Positions 7,869 to 16,300 of a DNA stretch of 35,737 bases are shown here, in pieces. The notes under the pieces are model-generated. The model saw nothing but the letters and a program-made list of their open reading frames with translations. It did no database searches and was not told where the DNA came from. Position numbers and translations under genes: made by a program. This stretch comes from an uncultured Chloroflexales bacterium (GTDB taxonomy: Bacteria > Chloroflexota > Chloroflexia > Chloroflexales > Chloroflexaceae): the NCBI GenBank assembly GCA_937967405.1, contig CALCJV010000083.1, positions 1-35,737 on the forward strand. Direction: 5' to 3'. Positions within the stretch are counted from its first letter, which is position 1; each line of letters begins with the position of its first letter.

Positions 7869-8903
7869 CTACGCCACCATTGCCAGCACCTGTGCCGTCA
7901 CATCCTGCGTGGTGGCAGTACCGCCCAGATCGGGCGTGTGCGGACCTTCGCGCAGGATCACGGCGAGGGCGGCCCGCAGGCGGTGCGCGTATTGGGCCGT
8001 GTGCGGCAACCCATGCCCCGCTAGCCAATCATACAGCATGGCCACACAATCGAGGGCAGCGATAGGATTGGCAATGTTCTTGCCAGCAATATCTGGCGCA
8101 GAGCCGTGTACTGGCTCAAACAGGGCATACTCATCCCCAATGCTGGCACTGCTCGCCAAGCCCAAGCCGCCGCCGTGAATGCAGGCAATATCCGAGAGAA
8201 TATCACCGAAGAGGTTGGTTGTCACGATTACATCGAAGCGTGCAGGCGACTGCGCAAGCCGCATGGCGGCCACATCGGCGAGTAGCTCTTCGGTGTCCAG
8301 TTCGGGGTAGGTGGCGAGCACCTCTAGGGCGGTGCGCCGGAACAGCCCATCGCCTTCACGGATCACGTTGGCCTTATGTACCACCGTTACCCGCGCCCGT
8401 CTGGTAGGGCGGGTGGCGGCTCGCTGGCGGGCCAGCTCAGCTGCGGCCCGTGCGATGCGGGTGCTGGCGCGGCGGGTCACGACGCGCTCCGTAATCACCG
8501 TGTTGCCCCCATCCTCGATGCGCTCGCGTCCGGCGTAGACATCTTCGGTATTCTCGCGCACCACCACTAGATCAACGGCTGGCGTAGTACCAGCTAGGCT
8601 ACGGGTGGGGCGGATATTGGCGTAGACATCCAACGCTTTGCGTAGCGCAACAATCGGGCTGCGGTAGCCGGGCACAGGGAAGCTGGGCGAGCCGGAGGCA
8701 CCGAACAAGACCGCATCCGATTGCAGGGCGAGGTGGAGCGTCGTATCAGGCAGGGCTTCGCCATACTCCTGAAAGGTCTGCCAGCCCGCTTCGGCATACA
8801 CCAGCGTCAGCTCTGGCGAAAGCTGACGCAGCACCTGCGCGGCGGCATCCAGCACTTCGCCGCCAATTCCATCCCCAGCAATGATGCAAATCTGCACCGC
8901 CAT
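7869..8903 (-). CDS. hicd: Homoisocitrate dehydrogenase
   Basis: This enzyme oxidises and decarboxylates homoisocitrate to 2-oxoadipate with NAD(P)+. The 344-residue product is a standard beta-decarboxylating dehydrogenase: GDGIGGEV near the N-terminus, VVVRENTEDVYAG in the middle (as in isocitrate/homoisocitrate enzymes rather than the REL-type segment of LeuB), VHKANVIREGDGLF with the catalytic Lys, TNLFGDILSD with metal-binding Asp, and HGSAPDIAGK with NANP-like IANPIAA for cofactor binding. The ATG at 8903 follows GGAGAG-type purines at modest distance. It lies between lysU and lysW on the same strand. Isopropylmalate or isocitrate dehydrogenase are alternatives on sequence alone; the cluster decides. 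Confidence 0.9.
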   Translation of the reverse strand: MAVQICIIAGDGIGGEVLDAAAQVLRQLSPELTLVYAEAGWQTFQEYGEALPDTTLHLALQSDAVLFGASGSPSFPVPGYRSPIVALRKALDVYANIRPTRSLAGTTPAVDLVVVRENTEDVYAGRERIEDGGNTVITERVVTRRASTRIARAAAELARQRAATRPTRRARVTVVHKANVIREGDGLFRRTALEVLATYPELDTEELLADVAAMRLAQSPARFDVIVTTNLFGDILSDIACIHGGGLGLASSASIGDEYALFEPVHGSAPDIAGKNIANPIAALDCVAMLYDWLAGHGLPHTAQYAHRLRAALAVILREGPHTPDLGGTATTQDVTAQVLAMVA

Positions 8904-8971
8904 ACGCGCGCTCTCCTGTTACTGCTTTTGGTAGCGTGGGTACATAGGTCGGAACTTCCTAAAATCCTGCC

Positions 8972-9472
8972 CTACGCGACTTCGCCGGGAAAGCGGCCAT
9001 ACTGACGATAGAAGGGCACGATCCCGCCTGCTTGCCACACCTCGCGCATAAACAGGGATGGCTCTGGGAGCTGAATCTGCTCGCCGGTATCGGTGGTGAG
9101 CACGCCGGTTGCGAGATCAAGCTGCACCTGTTGCCCATCCTGGAGCTGCTCGGTCAGGTCTATGGTGAAGAGCGGAATGCCCAAGTTCAGCGCATTGCGG
9201 AAGAAAATCCGCGCAAACAGGGGCGCAATGATCGCCCCCACGCCCACCAGCTTGAGCGCAAGCGGGGCGTACTCGCGGGAGCTACCGCAGCCGAAGTTGT
9301 TACCGCCCACAATAATATCGCCGGGTTGCACATTCGGGGCGAAGTCGGGGCGGGCTTCGACAAAGGGGTACTTGCGGAGATCATCTTCGTTCTTGAGCAT
9401 GTAGGGAGCATACCGTCCGGGTACAATTTGATCAGTATTGACATCGCTGCCGAATTTCCAGATACGAGCCAT
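8972..9472 (-). CDS. lysU: Homoaconitase small subunit LysU
   Basis: This is the swivelling-domain subunit of homoaconitase, which with LysT interconverts homocitrate and homoisocitrate through cis-homoaconitate. The 166-residue product has the family pattern: GSDVNTDQIVPGRYAPYM at 8-25, where the RYAPYM loop corresponds to the substrate-selecting region, then GGNNFGCGSSREYAPLAL around 56-73 containing the conserved GCGSSRE substrate-binding motif, and FFRNALNLGIPL. It is 44 bp from the lysT stop and upstream of hicd. LeuD, the isopropylmalate isomerase small subunit, is the paralogous alternative; the operon context favours the lysine enzyme. Confidence 0.9.
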   Translation of the reverse strand: MARIWKFGSDVNTDQIVPGRYAPYMLKNEDDLRKYPFVEARPDFAPNVQPGDIIVGGNNFGCGSSREYAPLALKLVGVGAIIAPLFARIFFRNALNLGIPLFTIDLTEQLQDGQQVQLDLATGVLTTDTGEQIQLPEPSLFMREVWQAGGIVPFYRQYGRFPGEVA

Positions 9473-9516
9473 ATGATCGTTCTCCTACTTCCACATAATG
9501 GCAACTAGGGCCCAGA

Positions 9517-10758
9517 TTACGCCATAACGTCCTGCGGATGGGTGATGTAGCCGGTCAGTGCGGTGGCGGCAGCAACTTCGGGCGAGGTGAGGTAGATTTG
9601 GGCATCGGGGCTGCCCATGCGCCCGCGAAAGTTGCGATTGCCAGTGAAAACACATACCTCACCCGGCGCAAGTACGCCCATGTGTCGCCCGATACACGCC
9701 CCACAGCCGGGCGTGCCAATTGTTGCGCCAGCCGCGAGGAGCGTGGTCAGCGTGCCATCGGCTGCGGCCTGTTGCAGCGATTCGCTACTGGCGGGCACAA
9801 CAATCATACGTGTACCTTTGGCGATGGTGCGCCCGCGCAGAATCTGGGCAGCGGCAGCCATATCTTCGTAGCGACCATTGGTACACGTCCCAAGATAGAC
9901 CACATCTACGGCAACTTTGCCGACATCGCGTAGATCGGCGACGTTATCCACAAAGGGGGGCATGCTGATCTGTGGCTCAAGTGTATCCAGATCAACCTCG
10001 ACCGTGCGGAGGTAGGTTGCGCCAGCTTCCACGCGCAACCAGTCCGGCACACGCAGATCGGCGGCAGGTGCGCCCGTCGGTGGCACGATGCCCGCTTTGC
10101 CGCCTACTTCAATTGAGAGGGTGGCGAGCGTCATCCGATCCCCGACACTCAGGAAGTCTACGCCGTGCCACTCGACAGCGGCATACGTTGCGCCATCAGC
10201 CCGCAGCACGCGGGCGGCATACAAGCCCAAATCTTTGGCACTCACGCCGGGCCGAAACTGCCCACGTGCAAGAATCCGCACCGTTTCCGGCACACGCATC
10301 CATGTGCGTCCAGTGGCGAGGATCAACGCCATATCGGTCGAACCCATGCCGGTGCCGAATGCGCCAACTGCGCCGTAGCCCGTGCTGTGGCTATCGCTGC
10401 CGGCGACGATCATGCCGGGCTGGGCGAGGCGTTCTTCAACCAGCACCTGATGCGAGATACCGCGCCCAACATCGAACAGGTGGGTGATGTTCTGCTCGCG
10501 CACCCACTTGCGCGTATTGGCTTGATGGGTTGCGGTTTGCACGGTGGCGGCGGGGGCTACGTGGTCTATCACGACAGCGACCTTATCCACATCCCACACC
10601 CGCTCAGCCCCCAAATCTTCGTGCAGCAGGCGGATGATGCCGGGCGCAAGGCTATCGTGGATCATGGCCAAATCTACGCGCACGGTCACAACCTCGCCAG
10701 CCTGCACGCTGCGCCCAGCGGCGTGGCTCAGAATCTGTTCTGCAAGGGTCTGCGGCAT
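9517..10758 (-). CDS. lysT: Homoaconitase large subunit LysT
   Basis: This is the [4Fe-4S] catalytic subunit of homoaconitase. The chosen ATG at 10758 gives 413 residues, beginning MPQTLAEQILSHAAGR, the usual family start, with AGAAGGAG at 10766-10773 as ribosome site. A longer frame from a TTG at 10866 only translates the structured leader. Iron-sulfur ligands are visible as Cys292 in YLGTCTNGR and Cys352/Cys355 in GCGACIG. The N-terminal part has VIDHVAPA and SDSHSTGYGAVGAFGTGMGSTDM, which contact substrate and cluster in the aconitase family. It is the first structural gene of the lysine operon, about 250 nt from the promoter, behind a putative lysine leader peptide. LeuC is the paralogous alternative. 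Confidence 0.92.
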   Translation of the reverse strand: MPQTLAEQILSHAAGRSVQAGEVVTVRVDLAMIHDSLAPGIIRLLHEDLGAERVWDVDKVAVVIDHVAPAATVQTATHQANTRKWVREQNITHLFDVGRGISHQVLVEERLAQPGMIVAGSDSHSTGYGAVGAFGTGMGSTDMALILATGRTWMRVPETVRILARGQFRPGVSAKDLGLYAARVLRADGATYAAVEWHGVDFLSVGDRMTLATLSIEVGGKAGIVPPTGAPAADLRVPDWLRVEAGATYLRTVEVDLDTLEPQISMPPFVDNVADLRDVGKVAVDVVYLGTCTNGRYEDMAAAAQILRGRTIAKGTRMIVVPASSESLQQAAADGTLTTLLAAGATIGTPGCGACIGRHMGVLAPGEVCVFTGNRNFRGRMGSPDAQIYLTSPEVAAATALTGYITHPQDVMA

Positions 10759-10797
10759 GAACACGCTCCTTCTCTCTGCTTTGTCGCGTTTGTGGTG

Positions 10798-10819
10798 GTG
10801 TACAGCGTAAAGCGTACAC
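10798..10819 (-). promoter_or_regulatory. Stem-loop 3 of the lysT leader
   Basis: GTGTAC (10798-10803) and GTACAC (10814-10819) form a perfect 6-bp inverted repeat with a 10-nt loop, about 40 nt upstream of the lysT start. It is the last visible stem before the ribosome site. Without a following T-run it does not look like a terminator. It may order the RNA between the upstream switch and the translation start. Confidence 0.45.
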
Positions 10820-10827
10820 ATAGCAAA

Positions 10828-10854
10828 GCTCCACCGATCAAGGTCTGGTGGAGC
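10828..10854 (-). promoter_or_regulatory. Stem-loop 2 of the lysT leader, able to compete for the lysT ribosome site
   Basis: GCTCCACC and GGTGGAGC (arms 10847-10854 and 10828-10835) form a perfect 8-bp stem with an 11-nt loop in the transcript. The GCTCC of its 5' arm (10850-10854) is also complementary to GGAGC at 10765-10769, which belongs to the lysT ribosome binding site. Forming this hairpin would therefore leave the ribosome site free, and melting it could mask it. The complementarity is seen directly; the regulatory meaning is inferred. Confidence 0.55.
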
Positions 10855-10889
10855 CGTGTCAGCCAAATCAACTCGCGCAAGGGCACACG

Positions 10890-10936
10890 TTACCGACCAG
10901 CAGAGTCCACTGCTTGGTAATGTTTTTTGCTCTGCT
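10890..10936 (-). promoter_or_regulatory. Attenuator-like alternative pairings at the leader peptide end
   Basis: Segment B, CTCTGCT (10899-10905), can pair with AGCAGAG at 10930-10936 (over the Lys7-Ser9 codons). It can also pair with AGCAG at 10910-10914 in a tight hairpin with a 6-nt loop, extended by ACC/GGT or TTACC/GGTAA. A third partner is a second AGCAGAG at 10774-10780, which abuts the lysT ribosome site. These pairings exclude one another. A ribosome paused at Lys10-Lys11 would cover the first partner and leave B free. The alternatives are seen directly; the mechanism is inferred. Confidence 0.55.
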
Positions 10937-10955
10937 TGAGGCGAGTAGGTATCAT
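10890..10955 (-). CDS. Putative lysine-rich leader peptide of the lysine operon
   Basis: This is a 21-codon ORF (ATG at 10955, TAA at 10890-10892) in the 5' leader between the promoter and lysT. It starts MIPTRLKQSKKHY and has three Lys codons (AAG, AAA, AAA), two adjacent, in the first eleven residues, with a stop just before stem-loops. This is the layout of attenuation leader peptides, where ribosome stalling on scarce charged tRNA-Lys changes RNA folding. A leader peptide has been described for the Thermus lysine cluster. Its weakness is the absence of a clear Shine-Dalgarno before the ATG. The Lys codons overlap a sequence (AGCAGAG) that can pair with a downstream segment. It is too short to recognise by homology; the call rests on position, codon content and flanking structure. 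Confidence 0.6.
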   Translation of the reverse strand: MIPTRLKQSKKHYQAVDSAGR

Positions 10956-11014
10956 TTAGCTATTGTCTATCGCTAACGTACAACCGTACTTAACACGTCA
11001 TTCTACGAGTTTGG

Positions 11015-11043
11015 ATTGTAGCATTCTCAAGGGAAAACGTCAA
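11015..11043 (-). promoter_or_regulatory. Sigma-A-type promoter of the lysine operon
   Basis: TTGACG (-35, 11038-11043) and TACAAT (-10, 11015-11020) are separated by exactly 17 bp on the minus strand, close to the consensus TTGACA-17-TATAAT. Transcription should start near 11008, giving a leader of about 250 nt before lysT and about 50 nt before the leader peptide ATG. The -35 box falls inside the control region of the divergent PII-like gene. Confidence 0.75.
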
Positions 11044-11046
11044 GCG

Positions 11047-11055
11047 TGGTAGAAT
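11047..11055 (+). promoter_or_regulatory. Probable extended -10 promoter of the PII-like gene
   Basis: TGG followed by TAGAAT (11050-11055) makes an extended -10 element about 54 nt upstream of the PII-like ATG. No good -35 is visible at 17-18 bp. The 30 bp upstream of it overlap the -35 box of the divergent lysine promoter, so the two promoters probably cannot be occupied independently. Confidence 0.4.
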
Positions 11056-11108
11056 GATATTAGGTGGGGGCACACTCACCGCTGTGAGCTAATGAGGAGG
11101 GCGGGCGA

Positions 11109-11405
11109 ATGCAACAGCTGATGCTAGTGACGATCATTGCCGAGCATGTGCTGCGCGAACGCATTCTTGATGATATTCGCAAGGCGGGCGCAAGTGGCTT
11201 CACCTTGACCGAAGTCTACGGTGAGGGCACACGCGGCATCCGGGCGAGTACGTGGCAAGGCAACAACGTTAAGATTGAGACGCTGGTTGCGCCGGAGGTT
11301 GCCGAGCGCATTGTTGAGCAGCTTTCAGATACCTACTTTGAGCACTTCGCGGTGATTGTGTACCGCACGGTGGTAGATGTGGTGCGCGGCGCAAAGTTTC
11401 TCTAG
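11109..11405 (+). CDS. PII-like signalling protein (SbtB-like)
   Basis: The 98-residue product has the small alpha/beta PII (GlnB-like) fold pattern: a first strand MQQLMLVTIIAEHVL, helix RERILDDIRKAG, strand GFTLTEVYGEGTRG at the usual T-loop entry, a short T-loop region (IRASTWQGNN), strand KIETLVAPEV, helix and final strand HFAVIVYRTVVDVVRG. The T-loop is shorter than in classical GlnB, and the uridylylation-site tyrosine context is not visible, so it resembles the SbtB/PII-like group, whose members bind adenine nucleotides. GAGGAGGG lies just upstream of the ATG. No ammonium or bicarbonate transporter is adjacent. It is divergent to the lysine operon. Its stop overlaps the stop of the convergent metallophosphoesterase. 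Confidence 0.75.
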   Translation: MQQLMLVTIIAEHVLRERILDDIRKAGASGFTLTEVYGEGTRGIRASTWQGNNVKIETLVAPEVAERIVEQLSDTYFEHFAVIVYRTVVDVVRGAKFL

Positions 11406-12343
11406 CCGCGCTGTAGGGTGATGATGGCCGCTTCGGGGCGGCAGTTGAAGCGCACGGGCATGCCGCCTAGTCCACGTGAGACGTATAGGTGCATGCCTTC
11501 TACTGCGAAATAGCCCCCCGCAAAGTATAACCCCATGCGTGGTAGGCAGAGCGTGCCGAGCAGCGGCAGGCGAATCTGCCCGCCGTGCGTGTGCCCCGAT
11601 AGCTGTACGGTGACACCGCGTTGGGCGGCTGTGCTAGCGTAGTCCGGTTCGTGCGCGAGGAGGATGGTTGGTGCGTCGGCCGGGATGCCGTCGAGTGCTG
11701 CCTCCAGATCGGGTGCGCCATACCACATATCATCTGTGCCCGCCAGCCAGAAGTCGGCTCCGCGCCATGTCAGGCGGCGGTTCTCGTTGAACAGCATGGT
11801 GATGCCGAGCTTGGCTACTTCGGCGGTAATCTCCTCCACCCCTTCCCAGTAATCATGGTTGCCCGTGATGGCGTAGATGCCGAGCGGCGCGTGGAGCGGG
11901 CGCAGGAGTGGCCCAATCGTGGGGATGGCTTGTGGTAGACTGACAAAATCGCCCGTAATCACGATCAAGTCTGGCTGTTCACGGAGCATCTGGCGCACGC
12001 CCCAGCGCGTGTTGGCAGCGGTGTGCAGCAAGCCGAGATGGAGATCGCTAAGCTGCCCGATGCGTAGTCCATCGAGGGCGGGCGGTAGATTGGGCACACG
12101 TAGCGTGATGCGTTCGAGCACGGGCATGGCCGGTTCGATCAGGATGGTGTAGGCAACCCCGGCTGCGCCCGTTGCGGCAATCGCTGCCGCCGCAGGCAGC
12201 CCGCCGGCCCGTACCGCGAGCGCGGCGAGGGTAGCCCCGCCGAGTGCCGCAAGGGCGTAGCGGTGCGAACACTCAAATTGGAAAAACTCGTGCAGTGCAC
12301 GCGCTTGCTTGGGCGATGTTACGGATGCGGTGGTTTGGTTCAT
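11402..12343 (-). CDS. Membrane-anchored calcineurin-like metallophosphoesterase (YaeI-like)
   Basis: This is a 313-residue protein. One or two hydrophobic segments at about 31-68 anchor it, and the catalytic domain carries all five metallophosphatase blocks: SDLHLG at 99-104, GDF at 131-133, GNHD at 161-164, HEPD at 231-234 and GHTHGG at 250-255. The family (YaeI/YkuE-like) acts on phosphodiesters or lipid pyrophosphates at the membrane; the exact substrate is unknown. The ATG at 12343 is preferred over one six codons upstream because GAGGAG lies 3-8 nt before it. It converges with the PII-like gene, the two stop codons sharing the palindrome CTAG at 11402-11405, and no terminator separates them. 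Confidence 0.88.
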   Translation of the reverse strand: MNQTTASVTSPKQARALHEFFQFECSHRYALAALGGATLAALAVRAGGLPAAAAIAATGAAGVAYTILIEPAMPVLERITLRVPNLPPALDGLRIGQLSDLHLGLLHTAANTRWGVRQMLREQPDLIVITGDFVSLPQAIPTIGPLLRPLHAPLGIYAITGNHDYWEGVEEITAEVAKLGITMLFNENRRLTWRGADFWLAGTDDMWYGAPDLEAALDGIPADAPTILLAHEPDYASTAAQRGVTVQLSGHTHGGQIRLPLLGTLCLPRMGLYFAGGYFAVEGMHLYVSRGLGGMPVRFNCRPEAAIITLQRG

Positions 12344-12481
12344 GCGCTCCTCGTGATGCACAACAAACGGCTCCCTGCTCTGGATTGGGGATCGCCCCAG
12401 CAGATGGCAGCCGCGCCTATGCGTAGTATACCGTATTTCGGACGGCGGGGAGTCAGAGGCAAGCCCTCACAATCTACCGAT

Positions 12482-13231
12482 CTACCGATCCTGCCCTGTC
12501 GGGCGGATGAGGATTTCGTTGACATTGACGTGCGGCGGCTGCGTGACGGCATACAGGATCGCATTGGCAATATCTTCGCTGCGCAGGGATTGCATCGCCT
12601 GTACCCGCTTCATGAAGGCCTCACGGGTGGCAGTGTGGGTGATGTGATCGAACAGTTCGGTTTCGGTCAAGCCCGGCTCGATGATGGTAGTGCGGATGCC
12701 GTGCGTGAATACTTCCTGCCGCAATGCTTCGGAGAAGCCGACTACGCCCCACTTGGTGGCATTGTACACGGCCGCATTGGCGAATGCGAGCCGCCCTGCA
12801 ACTGACGAGACATTGACGATGTGCCCGCGCTGCTGGTGCTTCATTATCGGCAGGGTGGCGTGGGTCATACACAGCACGCCCATAATATTCAGGTCTACCA
12901 TGCGCCGCCACTCTTCGGTGCTTGCGCCGTCAATCGGGCCGTTGTACATTACGCCCGCATTGTTGACCAGAATATCTATGCGCCCCCATGCTGCGAAGGT
13001 TTGCTGTACGGCGGCGCGGGCTTGGCTTTCGTCGGTGACATCGGTGGGGATGGCCAACGCAGTGCCCCCCGCCGTGCTGATCTGTTCCGCGAGGGTGTGC
13101 AGCCGTTCGGCACGGCGGGCTAGCAGGGCAACGGCAGCCCCCTCTGCGGCGAGGGCGAGCGCGGTGGCTGCACCGATCCCAGATGATGCCCCCGTGATCA
13201 GGGCGACGGTGTTGGTGAGTTTGTGGGTCAT
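12482..13231 (-). CDS. Short-chain dehydrogenase/reductase
   Basis: This classical SDR is 249 residues from the ATG at 13231. Motifs are TGASSGIG at 14-21 (NAD(P) loop), NNAG at 90-93, the catalytic serine in NVSSVAG around 140-146, and YNATK with Tyr156 and Lys160. Arg residues after the second strand (LLARRAERL) suggest NADP preference. An upstream in-frame TTG would add 11 residues; neither start has a strong ribosome site, and the ATG fits the family N-terminus better. The substrate cannot be told from sequence. It lies between putA and the metallophosphoesterase gene on the same strand. Its stop region contains an 8-bp tandem duplication (about 12473-12488). Confidence 0.9.
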   Translation of the reverse strand: MTHKLTNTVALITGASSGIGAATALALAAEGAAVALLARRAERLHTLAEQISTAGGTALAIPTDVTDESQARAAVQQTFAAWGRIDILVNNAGVMYNGPIDGASTEEWRRMVDLNIMGVLCMTHATLPIMKHQQRGHIVNVSSVAGRLAFANAAVYNATKWGVVGFSEALRQEVFTHGIRTTIIEPGLTETELFDHITHTATREAFMKRVQAMQSLRSEDIANAILYAVTQPPHVNVNEILIRPTGQDR

Positions 13232-13310
13232 GGGTATGTACACTGCTTTCTGGTACAGATTCAAGCCAATGAAACACGACTATTGACGAGGGCGTGATCG
13301 TCTCTCTGCC

Positions 13311-16300
13311 TCATGCCTGTGGCGTGGGCAGGATGTTGCCGTAGCGGTGCAAGGTCTGTGAGATGGCTTGCTCGCGCAAGAAGGTGCGGAGTTCGAGCCG
13401 CCCATTGGCGAGCACAGGCCCATCGAGTACGGCAAGGTTGGCGAATTGGGCGGCGCGGCGCAGCACGGCCGATGGGCTACCGGGCGTGCGGAGCCGCTCA
13501 TAGGTGCTGCTGCCGCCCGCTTGCAGGCGGGTCACGAGCAGCATCTCATCCTCGACAATGACCTCAACTGCGCCAGCTTCGGCAAGCTGTTGCCACGTTG
13601 CCGGAGCTGCGGGCGGCACGCTGATCGTGAGCGGCACGCCGCAGGTGCGGGCCGCAAGGGCGACCTGACAGATATTAACCAGCTCGGTGTGGGCAGTTGC
13701 CCGCAACAGCACCCCGCGACACGGGCGGTAGCGGAAGATGTTGGCTTCGCAATACAGCCCCGTCGGGTCGTGTGGTTGGCTGAAGTGGGTGGCCCATGCG
13801 TGGGCATAGCTGCCTGCACTCGCCTGTAGTAACGTCTGTTGGGCGGTGGGCAGCAGGGCCTGATAGCGGACCAGCAGCGATTGGACGGCGGGATCAGGCA
13901 CGGCTTGCTGGGCGGGCATGCCTTCCTGATCCCAGTGCAGCAGTTGTAGCACGTAGTTGGGGCCACCGGCTTTGGCGCCGGGCCCAAAGACCGAGCCTTT
14001 CCAGCCGCCGAAGGGTTGGCGTTGCACAATCGCCCCGGTGATATGGCGATTGATGTAGGCATTGCCCACCTCAATCTGCTCGCGCCAAGTGGCAATCTCG
14101 CGGTCATCAAGGCTGTGGATGCCACCGGTTAAGCCGAAGTGCGTATCGTTCGCAATGGCGATAGCGTCATCCAGATCATCCGCCCGCATCAGCCCCAGCA
14201 CCGGCCCAAAGCATTCGGTCTGGTGGAAGAACGAACCGCGCTGCACCCCGACCTTGATGCCCGGCGACCACAGGCGCGGGTTGTCGCCGATCTGGCGCGG
14301 CTCTAGGAGCCACGTCTCGCCGGGGTCAAGGCTGGTCAAGGCGCGGCGGAGGTTGTCGCTGGGCACTTGTGTTAGCGGCGTAACTTTGCTGGCGGGGTCC
14401 CACGCGCTCCCGACGGTGAGGCTGGCGGCGGCATCGGCCAGTTGGCGGCGGAAGTCAGGGTTATCGTAGACTTCGGCTTCTAGCACGGCAAGGCTAGCGG
14501 CGGAACATTTCTGGCCGTTGTGCCCAAAGGCCGAGCGCACGAGGTCTTTGATCGCTTGATCGTGATCGGCAAGTCCAGTGATAATCAAGCTGTTCTTGCC
14601 GCTCGTTTCGGCAAAGAGGCGCATGTCCGGCTTCCAGCCTTGAAACATCAACGCGGTTGCCCGCGAGCCAGTCAAGATCACCCCGCCGACGCGATCATCG
14701 GTGACGAGGGCTTGCCCGATCTCGTTGTCGGGGGCGGGTACAAATTGCAACACTTCACGCGGAATGCCGGCTGCCCACAGCGTTTGCACCAGATGCCAGC
14801 CCACCAGCGTCGCTTCGGGGGCGGGCTTGAGGATTACGGTGTTGCCAGCGATCAGGGCGGCTAGTACGCCCCCGCACGGGATGGCTAGCGGGAAGTTCCA
14901 CGGGGGGGTAATGACGATGACACCGAGCGGCTGTGAACGGCAATCGCTAAGTTCTTCGGCGAGCGTATCGAAGGCACGGGCGTAGTAGTTGGCAAAGTCT
15001 ATCGCTTCGGAGACTTCCGCATCAGCTTCGGGGATCGCTTTACCGCCATCGAGGATCATGGCTCCGATCAGGTCGCCGCGATTGCGTTGCAGCTCGTAGC
15101 CCGCACGGATCAGCAGGGCCCGGCGTTCGGCGGGCGGGCGGGCAGACCAATCGGTGAGGGCTTGCACGGCAACATCGAGGGCACGGTTGATCTGGGCGTG
15201 GTCGGCGAGGGCATAGCGATAGGCAATCACATTCGGGCGCGAGGGGTCAGTGCCTTCACCGGGGTAGCTGGATGTAATCAGTTCGCCGCCGATCTGGAGC
15301 GGGATCAGTTCAGGGGCACGGGTGCGCCACCGGCTGAGGATGTCGCGCACCCACGCTTGATTGGCCGGAAGCGACCAGTCCGTATCAGGCGTGTTACGGA
15401 AGGGGGCTTCTAGCAGGGCGGGCAAATCCGGCTCACCGGCATCCTCTTCCAGCCGCCGATCTTGGGTACGGCGCGGCGTGGTGCGGACTTTGTCGCGTAG
15501 CTCGCACGCCACCAGAAAGCGTTTGCGCTGCTTTTCCCATGTGTCTGTGCCGGGCTGCAAGCCAAACAGGTCATGCAGAAAGTTCTCCTCAGCGGTATTC
15601 TCATCGAGCCGCCGCACAAGGTAGGCAATCGCACTATGGAAGTCTTCTTCTTTGACAACGGGAGCATATAGCAGCAAGCCGCCCGCCCGCTCTTGCACTG
15701 CCCGCGATTGGTGATTGGCCATGCCTTCCAGCATCTCAAATTCGACGTATGCTTCTACGCCAAAGTGTTCGCGCACGAGGATTGCATAGGCAATGTCGAA
15801 CAGGTTGTGGCTGGCAACCCCTAGATTGACGGCGGAGACCCACGCCGGATTGCAACCATAGACCACCATGCGCTTGAAGTTGGCATCTACTTCGAGCTTG
15901 CTCGTATAGGGAGCTTGGGGCCAACCGTGCATCGCCGCTTCGACTTGCTCCATCGCAAGGTTTGCGCCCTTGACAATGCGGATTTTGATTGGTGCGCCGC
16001 CGCGTGCAACCCGATCCTGTGCCCACGCGGTCAGCTCCTGCTGCACATTGAATGAGTCGGGGAGATAGGCTTGCAACACCAGACCGGCCCGCAGGCGCAT
16101 AAACTCCGGCTCGTCGAGCACCTCGCGGAAGGCTTGCACCGTCAAGTGCAGGTCGCGGTACTCTTCCATATCAAGGTTGATAAACTTGGGGGTGCGGCTG
16201 CCATCTGGTTGGCGGAAGGTGTGCTGCAAAGCCGTGCGGTAGAGTTCGCGCAGGCGTTGCTTGACGAGCATGAGCGTATGGTCGTAGGCGATCAAGTTGA

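Noticed and set aside
7555..8028. 157-residue reading frame that includes lysW
   Set aside because: Only the last 55 residues match the LysW family and have a ribosome site; the upstream part runs antiparallel-free into the homoisocitrate dehydrogenase gene and is a chance extension.
10759..10866. 36-residue N-terminal extension of LysT from a TTG
   Set aside because: It translates leader stem-loops, has no family similarity, and the ATG at 10758 has an excellent ribosome site.
10759..11008. T-box or lysine riboswitch in the lysT leader
   Set aside because: GGTGGAGC only weakly resembles the T-box core, and no L-box conserved junction segments were seen; a leader peptide explains the region better.
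12473..12488. 8-bp tandem duplication (ATCTACCG twice) at the SDR stop
   Set aside because: Too short to mean more than local slippage; it does not alter the protein before its stop.
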